Source of the DNA: Rhizopus sp. PT2906
Taxonomy: Eukaryota > Mucoromycota > Mucoromycetes > Mucorales > Rhizopodaceae
Length of the DNA stretch: 14,683 nt
Reading direction: 5' to 3'
Assembly (NCBI GenBank): GCA_025529335.1
Contig: JAMYHX010000733.1
Coordinates: 1 to 14,683, forward strand
Shown here: in pieces, positions 1 through 7,783 of the stretch
Numbering within the stretch: position 1 is the stretch's first letter
Layout of the letters: each line of letters begins with the position of its first letter
Position numbers and translations under genes: made by a program
The notes under the pieces: model-generated
Databases searched by the model: none
What the model was told of the DNA's origin: nothing
The model's input: only the letters and a program-made list of their open reading frames with translations

Positions 1-2397
1 ATGCCTACCTTTGCCAATTATCCCTCTGCGCTTCCCTATCTTGACGAACTTCACAAGGAAGACCTGTTGGCCGAGTTAGTTGCTGGTCTTGAAGGCCAAC
101 GTACGCGTAGGATCAAGCCAAAGTCAGAAACACCAAAACATCCGTTTATGGACGCTTTCACTAGCGCTTCTGACCTTACACTTGGATACAAAGACGATAT
201 TTCCCGCTTTTCTTCTAGTGATCCTTGCTTGGACCTTTATTATGCGTCTCATAGAGTAACAAGGGAGCGAGACTTACGACGAATGCTTGAGAATGCATGG
301 GCGGCCGACGCCGACTTAACGTTACACATCATTTTCTATATTCGGTCTATTCACCGTGGACAGAGTTTGACAGCGCCGTTCATGAGTGCCTTCAGTTGGT
401 TGCTTCAGTATCACCCACGCACAGCCTTGGCTAACCTGCATGTGCTTGTGGATGGAACAGTACGCACGGATGCTGCACTCAAGGCACAGGAGAGAGAAGA
501 GTACTTCAGGATCAAGGCAGAGAAAGAAGGCAGAGAGTACAAGAGACGAGACTATGGACAGCTGTTAGAGAGACGAGACTTCAAGAGTCATGGATGTTGG
601 AAGGATCTGTGCACGATCCTTACAATCTATGCTCAAGGCGAACTTCGAGGACCTTCAGGTGCTATTTACAAGGCACTCAAGTGGCCAAAAACAGCTAAAA
701 GTCATAAATCGTACATAGCATTCGACAAACGTGAAAAACGGTTTCAAAAACGTAAAGCGATGGACCCCGAAGAAGCAAGGAAGGATGCAGAAATATATAT
801 CAAGAAGCGAGACGAACTCAATGCAAAGGTCCAAGCGGAAGCAAAGAAAACCCAGGAACAAATACGTAAAGAGCGCAATAGACGCGTTACTAAATTATTA
901 CAAACTGATCTTCTCTACCGAGCGCTTCATTTTACCATTGCAAGGCTGTTTGCCAACCAACTCAAAGCCGATATGGCTCAACTTCAAAAGAATAAGGATG
1001 CTATTGAGCAAGGTGTGCTGAAGGGACGTCATGCTTTAGGATTCAATCTTAGTTTAGCAGGAAAGTGGGCGCCTTCTCTGTGCCGATCTCATGACAAGCA
1101 CACTTTCCTGGCCACTTCTATTGCCGAGCTTCTGTTTCCTCCCGAAAAGTATCAAGACGATGGCGAGTCTCGTGAGCATTACCTTAACAAGATTAGAGAT
1201 CTATACCGCAAGCAATACCTGGTCCCTCTTCGTGATGCATTGGATCTTATTGAACACTACACATTGCAAGATAAGTGGGATAAGATTGACTTTACACACA
1301 TTCCAGCGGTATGCTTCAGAAAAAACCTTTGCCAGTTCTTCAAGTATGCTCCAGATGCAGTGAAGGGCTATTTAGATGATGTGACATTCGGTAAACAAAA
1401 ACCAAAGAACGAAGAAAATGCGCTTCGTCAAAAGAAAACTGGTATTCCAGCTTTTCCGAGAAGAACAAAGATCAGCGGTGTGACAATGACGCCCAGCAAC
1501 CTGGCAGACTTAGTTACAGATTCGAAAATTCCAAAAAAGCTTAAAGAAACCATCCAAAACGCACCCGAATTACGGATACAGTATAAGGAAGTCAAGGAAA
1601 ATTTTGTAAACGCTCAATGGAAAGCCTTGGTTGAAAGTCTTCGTAGTACATCTCAATTAAAAAGCAATGAATCACGCAAGCAAGTGAGGCTTGAGGAATG
1701 TATCCCAGTCTGTTATCTACCTGTTGCCATGCGAAAAGCTAAAGACTCCACTTCTATATATGCCACTATTGGGTTATCTCTTCTGGTTGCCAATTTGACA
1801 AAGCCTCCATTTAATGGAATTATAATCACTTACTCTAGGGCGCCAACTATCTTCAAGGTTGATACATCGCTTCCTTTTGATCAACAGATTGCGCAGGTTA
1901 AAGCTAGATCAAATTTAAAGCTCAATAGTCATTTTAAGGGTACCTTTTCTGATGTATTATTGGCATTCGCTACCGAAAATAAGGTCAAACCGGAAGATAT
2001 GATTAAGCGTCTATTTGTCTTTACTACCACTGAACGATCCTTTGGTGAAGCTGAAGTCGAGTGCGATAGAAGAACCCACGATAAAACCAAAAAGGTCGAT
2101 CAATTTGAAACTGCCTTTGACCTTATCCGTCGCAGGTATCATGAGGCTGGCTATGAGGTCCCTGAAATAGTCTGGTGGAATGTCTTTGAGGGTGACATGA
2201 TGTACGATCTGGATGCGCCTGTAAACAAGGATGATGCTGGTGTTAAGATGCTTGCTGGCATTTCTGCAAACATGCTCAAGACATTCCTTGATGGTGATGA
2301 TGTAGATGAGGACAAGGCTAAGCAAGAGACTCCATTGGACTTTGCCAAAAAGGCAGTGTATCATGAAAGCTTCAAGGATCTTGTTGTTGTAGATTAA
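1..2397 (+). CDS. DUF2828-family protein with degenerate vWA-like domain
   Basis: Single uninterrupted ORF of 798 aa, from an ATG at base 1 to a TAA at 2395-2397. Sequence upstream of the ATG is not visible, so the start is likely but not proven. The N-terminal half matches my knowledge of the DUF2828 family: PFMDA near residue 49, DPCLDLYY near 74, the IIFYIRSIHRG block near 110, and GCWKDL near 198. A Lys/Glu-rich, probably coiled region follows at about residues 245-295. The second half has the family pattern of AGKWAPS, LLFPPEKY and CWNV-like blocks, ending with GYEVPEIVWWNVF near 718. The family carries a C-terminal von Willebrand A/TROVE-like fold. Here the expected metal-binding DxSxS is replaced by Y572, P574 and A576, and later positions are also changed (S643, T676). 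Molecular function is unknown. Unlike its neighbours, the gene has no intron. Confidence 0.88.
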   Translation: MPTFANYPSALPYLDELHKEDLLAELVAGLEGQRTRRIKPKSETPKHPFMDAFTSASDLTLGYKDDISRFSSSDPCLDLYYASHRVTRERDLRRMLENAWAADADLTLHIIFYIRSIHRGQSLTAPFMSAFSWLLQYHPRTALANLHVLVDGTVRTDAALKAQEREEYFRIKAEKEGREYKRRDYGQLLERRDFKSHGCWKDLCTILTIYAQGELRGPSGAIYKALKWPKTAKSHKSYIAFDKREKRFQKRKAMDPEEARKDAEIYIKKRDELNAKVQAEAKKTQEQIRKERNRRVTKLLQTDLLYRALHFTIARLFANQLKADMAQLQKNKDAIEQGVLKGRHALGFNLSLAGKWAPSLCRSHDKHTFLATSIAELLFPPEKYQDDGESREHYLNKIRDLYRKQYLVPLRDALDLIEHYTLQDKWDKIDFTHIPAVCFRKNLCQFFKYAPDAVKGYLDDVTFGKQKPKNEENALRQKKTGIPAFPRRTKISGVTMTPSNLADLVTDSKIPKKLKETIQNAPELRIQYKEVKENFVNAQWKALVESLRSTSQLKSNESRKQVRLEECIPVCYLPVAMRKAKDSTSIYATIGLSLLVANLTKPPFNGIIITYSRAPTIFKVDTSLPFDQQIAQVKARSNLKLNSHFKGTFSDVLLAFATENKVKPEDMIKRLFVFTTTERSFGEAEVECDRRTHDKTKKVDQFETAFDLIRRRYHEAGYEVPEIVWWNVFEGDMMYDLDAPVNKDDAGVKMLAGISANMLKTFLDGDDVDEDKAKQETPLDFAKKAVYHESFKDLVVVD

Positions 2398-2403
2398 CCA
2401 AAT

Positions 2404-2409
2404 AATAAA
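2404..2409 (+). terminator. Candidate polyadenylation signal of the DUF2828 gene
   Basis: AATAAA lies 7 nt after the stop codon. The motif is exact, but function is inferred from position only. Confidence 0.4.
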
Positions 2410-2912
2410 CAATATACAACTTTGTATTATTCGTACTGTCTTTTATTAAGCAAATCCTGAGCTACGAGTGTAAGAAGCACTTGATAGGCATAGTCCAATA
2501 CATACATGACATAGTCTTTTCTTTTTTTAGCAAGTTTAAAAGCTGTGATAAGCTTTGAGGTAGTATTCCACTGTGCAACGCATACACATTTTAAATCTCA
2601 ATGATGACAAGTCCTTGGTATAAACTGGGCATATAAAGTACATGACATACATTACCATTAAAAGATAAATTGATACTCTTCATCTATACTCCTTACATGC
2701 GATAAATAAAGCTCTCATGGCCCAGGCTGCATCAAAGATAAATGCAATGGCCTCTTTGTTTTCTTTTGTCAAATTGGCCATACCTTCAATGTTTATTACA
2801 GTCTAGTCATTCTCGACTGGCAACTGTATTCTTGGCGTTGAAGGTAGAAGGGCTTGGCAAAGAAGGGGTTCAACTGACCAGCTTTGTCAAACGAGCAATA
2901 AGAATATTTATC

Positions 2913-2935
2913 AATAACAAATTATAATTGTTATT
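2913..2935. repeat. Inverted repeat, 8-bp arms
   Basis: AATAACAA at 2913-2920 and its exact reverse complement TTGTTATT at 2928-2935, separated by 7 AT-only bases. It lies in the spacer downstream of both convergent genes. It could form a weak hairpin, but chance is plausible at this AT content. Confidence 0.4.
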
Positions 2936-3005
2936 ATTTGCTTCTGAACTTGTGCTTTTGTTGACATATGAAGTGACGACATGTAATAAGCTGGTAAGAC
3001 ATGTG

Positions 3006-3011
3006 TTTATT
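3006..3011 (-). terminator. Candidate polyadenylation signal of the membrane-protein gene
   Basis: TTTATT on the plus strand reads AATAAA on the minus strand, 11 nt after the TAA at 3023-3025. Confidence 0.4.
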
Positions 3012-3022
3012 AAAAACAAGCA

Positions 3023-4008
3023 TTAATCATAACGATGTTCTTCATCACTAAGACTCTTGATACTGTGTGAGTCAGAAAAAGGATGGTCCACATCTGATCC
3101 ATCAACAGATCTTGACCAGTCTCTTTCACTGACGGCATCCCAGCTTTCTTCTGTGTCTGATAGTCCTCTTGCTGATTGAACTGTAGAATTAGTTGTAACA
3201 GAATGGTTCTCTGTTGTGGTAGAAGGAGCAGGGAATCGAAGTTCGTGCGGTTCAGCGTATGAGGACAATGAGTGATACAAAGAGTTGCTACTTGTTTCTT
3301 GATGATTGTCATTTTGCTGTTCCTGCTTGTCTTCATCATCGCTATGACTGGCAAGGTTCATATTATTTTCAAAGTGATGGGAAATCGAATCATCACTTTC
3401 ATGGGAATCCATAAAAGGGTTAAATGTACTTCCGTATTCTGCTTCTGTCATCGTGCTTGACATGGAGGTATTAGTATCTTCTTTATTCACTTGTAGAGCT
3501 TCTCGACGTTTTCTTAAAATTTCTTCTTCTCTATCCAAATAAGCTTGTTCTGCCATCAACCGTCTTCTCTTTTCATCGAGACTTTTTTCTAGCTCAGTTA
3601 GCTCGTATTGGTCTTGATCAAACTACGAATGCATAATTGTTCAACCAAATTTTAATCCAAGCTAACTTTTATTTTTTTACTTACGTCGAATGTATGTCCT
3701 CTTCTATTTCTTAATTCATATTGGTCATTGCTCGTAGGATAGGCTCTCAGGGTATTCCTATCACTATCATCGTCATCCTCTTTTTTATTATTTTTATCCT
3801 TTTCATCATCCTCAAATTCAAATTCATTATCCGTCCTTTGGTTCCTGCCTTCATATTGAGCATAAGTGCTTCTCACAAACTCTTCGTATTCTCTCCTTTC
3901 TCTATATTGCTCATGCCAAGTTGTAAACAGTTCATATCCGCCCCAAATAGCAAAAGCTGCTGCAACAGCACCTCCACCAATTAATACAACTGCAATAGCA
4001 GGATGCAT
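3023..4008 (-). CDS. Hypothetical single-pass membrane protein with acidic cytosolic tail
   Basis: Two exons, 4008..3685 and 3622..3023, separated by a 62-bp intron (donor GTAAGT, acceptor CGTAG). The joined frame is continuous and gives 307 aa. The ATG at 4008 is the first ATG in frame. Residues 4-24 (IAVVLIGGGAVAAAFAIW) form one strong membrane helix with almost nothing before it. The Arg-rich stretch straight after it (EQYRERREYEEF) predicts a short outside N-terminus and a cytosolic body. Next come an Asp/Glu/Lys-rich low-complexity stretch (about 65-85), a probable coiled coil (about 112-155, with KRRRLMAEQ), then a Ser/Asp/Glu-rich tail with many potential phosphosites. The pentapeptide DQYEL occurs twice, once on each side of the intron. 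I do not recognise the family. A receptor or adaptor role cannot be argued from sequence alone. Confidence 0.75.
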
Positions 4009-4024
4009 TATTATCAATCAAAAA

Positions 4025-4060
4025 GAAAGAGAGAAGAGAGAGAGAGAGAGAGAGAAAGAA
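4025..4060. repeat. GA/TC microsatellite in the leader of the membrane-protein gene
   Basis: Nearly pure (GA)n on the plus strand, which is (TC)n on the coding strand. It starts about 17 nt upstream of the ATG at 4008. Pyrimidine-rich tracts just before start codons are common in fungal promoters and leaders, so a core-promoter role is possible. Confidence 0.6.
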
Positions 4061-4300
4061 ATAGACAAAATTGCTGCGCTAAATTAATTTATGAATAAGG
4101 AGATATTGGGGTGTCTATTCTTAGCCAAGCCTTAACAAGTATAGTGTTTCCATATTGCTTATCGGGAACTTAATTGCCTTATAGATATTACAGTACCTTT
4201 ACTTTCTACAGCATTATAATTAAAGCATATTGATCGAGAAAAAAGTTCGTCTTATTTGTTTAACAGTGAATGATAATAAAAAGTGGAGCATAGCGGCATA

Positions 4301-4328
4301 ATGTCCAACAATGTCCAACAATGTCCAG
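4301..4328. repeat. Tandem 10-mer, 2.8 copies
   Basis: ATGTCCAACA occurs twice in a row (4301-4310 and 4311-4320), followed by a partial third copy ATGTCCAG. It is a minor minisatellite without an evident role. Confidence 0.8.
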
Positions 4329-4350
4329 AACAAGCAGCTCTTTGACTATA

Positions 4351-4665
4351 TCAGCAAGTGATAACAACTTCCTGAGTCTTTGGGAATCTTGATAAATTAT
4401 TTTCATGCTGCTCTTCCACATGAAGCCAAACTGTACAAGTGTTGCGTCTTTGGATTGTCAGCAGAGGAGCACCAGCAATGGAAATAGCGCCACTTGTTAA
4501 AAATAATCCCAGTGCGACCAATGGGCTTAAAGGTGTGGTTACCCTGTCTTTATCAAGGCTTTCTCTACATATTATGATAAATTCTGTAGTCAAACACGTA
4601 TAAGGGAGGATATAGCATCCAGGCATGATGTGCTTGAGCAACATTATTCTGTAGCGCTTCAACAT
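4351..4665 (-). CDS. Orphan small ORF, two hydrophobic segments (doubtful)
   Basis: ATG at 4665 to TGA at 4351, 104 aa. Two hydrophobic stretches are visible: around residues 13-35, and a clearer one reading LVALGLFLTSGAISIAG near 51-67. A polar tail follows (VEEQHENNLSR). The length is only modestly above chance for AT-rich DNA, and I recognise no family. It could be a tiny membrane protein, the last exon of an unresolved gene running from higher coordinates, or noise. Confidence 0.25.
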   Translation of the reverse strand: MLKRYRIMLLKHIMPGCYILPYTCLTTEFIIICRESLDKDRVTTPLSPLVALGLFLTSGAISIAGAPLLTIQRRNTCTVWLHVEEQHENNLSRFPKTQEVVITC

Positions 4666-5192
4666 ATACAATTATATTGAGGGACTTTGAATGAACATGA
4701 CTATCATGAAGAGGGCAAATGGTTACTGGACCCTATGGTTATAATAGTCATTTTGAGCTTTTGTCAACGATATGTTAATATAGCGTTGGGGGATCATTTA
4801 TTATCCTTCTTTGACATCAGATCTGTGCCTGGGCGCAACTTGGAGTTAAGGAGTTGTACATATCACTCTAAATTATATAGAAACAAAGCGAAAGAAAAGT
4901 AGAAATGCATAATAAATGTCCGCCTAGATCAAGCCAATCCTTTTAGAGGTTAATGCTAACAAAAAAAAAAAAACACTTTATGACTAGGGTTAAAAAAAAG
5001 TAAAAGAAACTGGAATACAATGAGGATAAAGAAATTGATGGGTCCATGCAAGGAATTTTTGATCATGCGGATGCTTAGTAGATACCAGTTTGTCGCGGTA
5101 CAACCGGTCTAGCTCATGCAATATTGAGCAAATAATCTGATTAAGAGAGGATTAAACCAGAAGGAACCGAAAGGATGTAAATCTGAGCATAT

Positions 5193-5621
5193 TCAGAAGG
5201 AATAACAATGAGCCTTTTCATCTGATATTTTTGGTTCTTCATAATCTGATAAATCATAGGATTGTGTAATTTTCAAAAATTGGGCCCGCATTTGGGAGCC
5301 AGTTGTTTTTATTAAAATCTCAATAGAGAAAACATATAGTATGCAACCATTCGTAAGTTTGTCAGCTATAACATATAATGTAGGCCTGATATATGTGTGT
5401 ATAGTAAATGAGTTAAGTAAAGATGAAACAACAAAATATGCATCAATAAGTCCTTTTCTGATGACGCTGTCAGTTTCAGTAAAGTTGACCATGTCGTGAA
5501 CTTTTTTTTTTTTTTCAGAAAAAGGATTATGGCATAAAAGTGCATCCTTTTTTTCATAAATAATCTTAGTATGCCCGATGTAAGCCCGGCCTACAAGGAG
5601 CGAAAGATGAACAGAGATCAT
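5193..5621 (-). CDS. Orphan ORF, 142 aa (doubtful)
   Basis: ATG at 5621 to TGA at 5193. The frame is open for 142 codons, which is long for this base composition. It crosses a 14-nt A run on the coding strand, which encodes a lysine run (FSEKKKKVHD), and ends in an acidic stretch (DLSDYEEPKISDE). Weakly hydrophobic segments lie near residues 62-75 and 80-105. No family is recognised, and no splice-linked partner exon was found. The start lies 117 bp from the divergent ARP4 ATG. Confidence 0.25.
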   Translation of the reverse strand: MISVHLSLLVGRAYIGHTKIIYEKKDALLCHNPFSEKKKKVHDMVNFTETDSVIRKGLIDAYFVVSSLLNSFTIHTYIRPTLYVIADKLTNGCILYVFSIEILIKTTGSQMRAQFLKITQSYDLSDYEEPKISDEKAHCYSF

Positions 5622-5738
5622 GTCAATGCTTAAACCTTGTCAGGAAGGGTAAAAATCTGTCCAATCAGAGTAAAGCATATTTGAATAAAAAATATAGTGC
5701 AAATTCTTTTTTTTTTTCTTCTTTATAATTATTCAACC

Positions 5739-7377
5739 ATGGTCGCTTACGGAGGAGGTTATTATTGCTAAACAAACAATGGAATACTAAAGAAATTAGA
5801 AACTAACACATTAATCAGATGAAGTAAATGCTCTTGTTTTGGACATTGGCACAAGTTCAGTACGTGCAGGTTATGCTGGAGAAGACACCCCTCGATGTAT
5901 GTTCCCTACTCGCTTTGGATATCTTGAACAAGGACAACAACAAGACGGAGAAGACATATCGATGGATATGAAGCGGCAGTATTACATTGGTGACAACAAG
6001 ATAAATAAGCTCAAAAGTCACATGGAGATTAGACATCCTTTAAAAGACGGCATAAGTAAGATTCATGTTTAAAATATCCAACAATGACGCGAATCATTTT
6101 CTATAGTCGAGGATTGGGAGGCCATGGAACATATTTGGGAAGAAACATTCCGATCCATGCTAAGCATTCAGCCTGAAGAACATCCTTTACTGTGTACTGA
6201 ACCAGCATGGAATACAACTGAGAATCGAGAAAAGGCAATCGAATTAGCTTTTGAAAAATTTGCATTTCCTGCCTTTTACCTTGCTCAGGATGCCGTGATG
6301 ACAGCGTAAGAGTATATAAAATATGATTTCTTTTTTTTTTCCTAAAATTGGAAAATAGATTTTCTGTAGGAAGAGGAACAGCACTTGTACTTGATTCAGG
6401 AGCAGGCGTGACAAGTGTTGTGCCTGTATATGAAGGATATGTGTTAAAAAAAGGAATATTGCATCAGCCTGTCGCCGGAGACATGTTAGCAGACCAGATC
6501 AAGCAATACCTGGAGAAAGAGTTAAACTATAAAGTAACACCACATTTTACAATTGCTAAAAAGGAGACAGTTGAAGCAGGACAACAGCCACAGATAGAAT
6601 TAAAGTCATTAGACGGAGTAACTGAAAGCTTTCATGATTATCAAGTGAATGTAAGGGATGAGTTGGATAGCACATTTTATGTTCTCTGATATATTCTTAT
6701 TTAGAGAGTCTTGAATGAATATAAAGAAACTTTATGTGAAGTATCCACTGTGACATTTGATGAAAGGTATGAGACATTGTTCAAGGCAGAATCTTTCTCT
6801 TTTAATGTCTATTGTTATTAGTCAACTAGAATCAAAACCAAAGAAATTGTTTGAATTTCCTGATGGATATCATAAAGAATTTGGCATAGAACGACTTAAG
6901 ATGTCAGAACTATTCTTTCAACCAAAGTTAGTTCTGGATCAGGTAAAGTTTGAATAACCATTAGTGTATACGTTATACTTATAGGTATATAGGAAACAAA
7001 CTATTTGGGAGCACATGAGATGATTTATAATAGTGCAAGTAGCTGTGATGCTGATCTTCGTCCACTTTTATTAAACAATATTGTTATCACTGGAGGAAAT
7101 ACGTTACTGAATGGATTTACCGAGAGATTAAACCATGAGTTACCGATAAAGGCACCTGGAGTAAGTTGGTTTTATGTAAAATGACTTGTCTTTTTTATTG
7201 ATGTAATATGTATAGAGTAAAATCAAGATTCATGCATCAGGAAATACAGTGGAACGTAAAAGTGGCAGTTGGCTTGGTGGATCTATTTTGGCATCATTAG
7301 GTACATTTCATCAGTTATGGATATCAAGGAAAGAGTATGAAGAGCATGGAAAGTCTATTATTCACAGAAAATTATGA
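5739..7377 (+). CDS. ARP4: Actin-related protein 4 (BAF53/Alp5 type)
   Basis: Eight exons: 5739-5757, 5819-6055, 6107-6305, 6359-6650, 6705-6766, 6822-6942, 6993-7160 and 7216-7377. They total 1260 nt and give 419 aa, close to the usual 430 or so of this family. Introns are 50-61 bp. The protein starts MVAYGGDEVNALVLDIG, which matches the Arp4/BAF53 N-terminus and sets the 19-nt first exon. Visible landmarks are phosphate loop 1 DIGTSSVRAGYAGED (from residue 15), HPLKDGIIEDWEAME, the TEPAWNT block, phosphate loop 2 LDSGAG (163-168), GYVLKKGI, ITGGNTLLNGF and C-terminal WLGGSILASLGTF. Arp4 is a nuclear actin-fold subunit shared by the NuA4 acetyltransferase and the INO80 and SWR1-type remodellers, where it binds ATP and nucleosomal partners. 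Intron 1 has an unusual GTTATT donor but a perfect ACTAAC branch site. The stop lies inside the antisense SKN7 coding region. Confidence 0.95.
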
Positions 7378-7745
7378 AAATACTTGGATCGTTTTCGATT
7401 ATTTAATGTTAGATAGTCTGTAACATTTGAATGAGGATGCGTAGGTGTTGTTGTAGGTGAAGTATTTGCAGATTGTGATTCCTCTATTAATAAAGGCGTT
7501 GTACTAGTTGATGAGTTTATATAAGTGGGTAATTTTAGATGCGCACAGTGCTTTTCCAATATATCATATAATGTGTTTTTTGAGAATGGTTTTGGTAGAA
7601 TATCATTCATTCCAATATTTATATACTCCATTATATCAGTTTGTGTAAAGTTGGATGTCATGGAAACCACAGGTGTCATGGTATCAAATCGTCGTATATT
7701 CCTTGTAGTCGTGATTCCATCCATATTAGGCATCATAATATCCTA

Positions 7746-7783
<38 letters not shown>

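Larger units (their letters stand above)
2398..3022. other. Convergent intergenic spacer
   Basis: AT-rich stretch between the 3' ends of the DUF2828 gene (+) and the membrane-protein gene (-). It holds AATAAA signals for both genes and a small inverted repeat at 2913-2935. On the minus strand there is a short coding-like frame: ATG at 2781 to TGA at 2680, 33 codons, beginning MANLTKENKEA. The same frame extends upstream to about 2877 but is interrupted by a TAG. I cannot assign a gene here; a decayed fragment is possible. Confidence 0.5.
4009..5738. other. Long spacer with orphan ORFs, no confident gene
   Basis: This 1.7-kb region separates two divergently transcribed genes. It holds a GA-rich tract at 4025-4060, a 10-mer tandem repeat at 4301-4328 and several homopolymer runs, including T14 at 5502-5515. 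It also holds orphan ORFs: 4665..4351 (-), 4687..4902 (+) and 5621..5193 (-). Coding-like stretches in other minus frames near 5020-5150 (for example HELDRLYRDKLV) and near 4800-4860 are not joined by convincing splice sites. The region may contain an unrecognised fast-evolving gene or gene remains. Confidence 0.5.

Noticed and set aside
5502..5518. T14-CAG on the plus strand as a splice acceptor of a plus-strand gene
   Set aside because: No plausible upstream exon or downstream conserved frame was found; homopolymer runs are frequent in this window.
5739..7377. Conventional actin
   Set aside because: The MVAYGGDEVNALVLDIG start, the TEPAWNT block and LDSGAG in place of LDSGDG fit Arp4, and overall divergence from actin is high.
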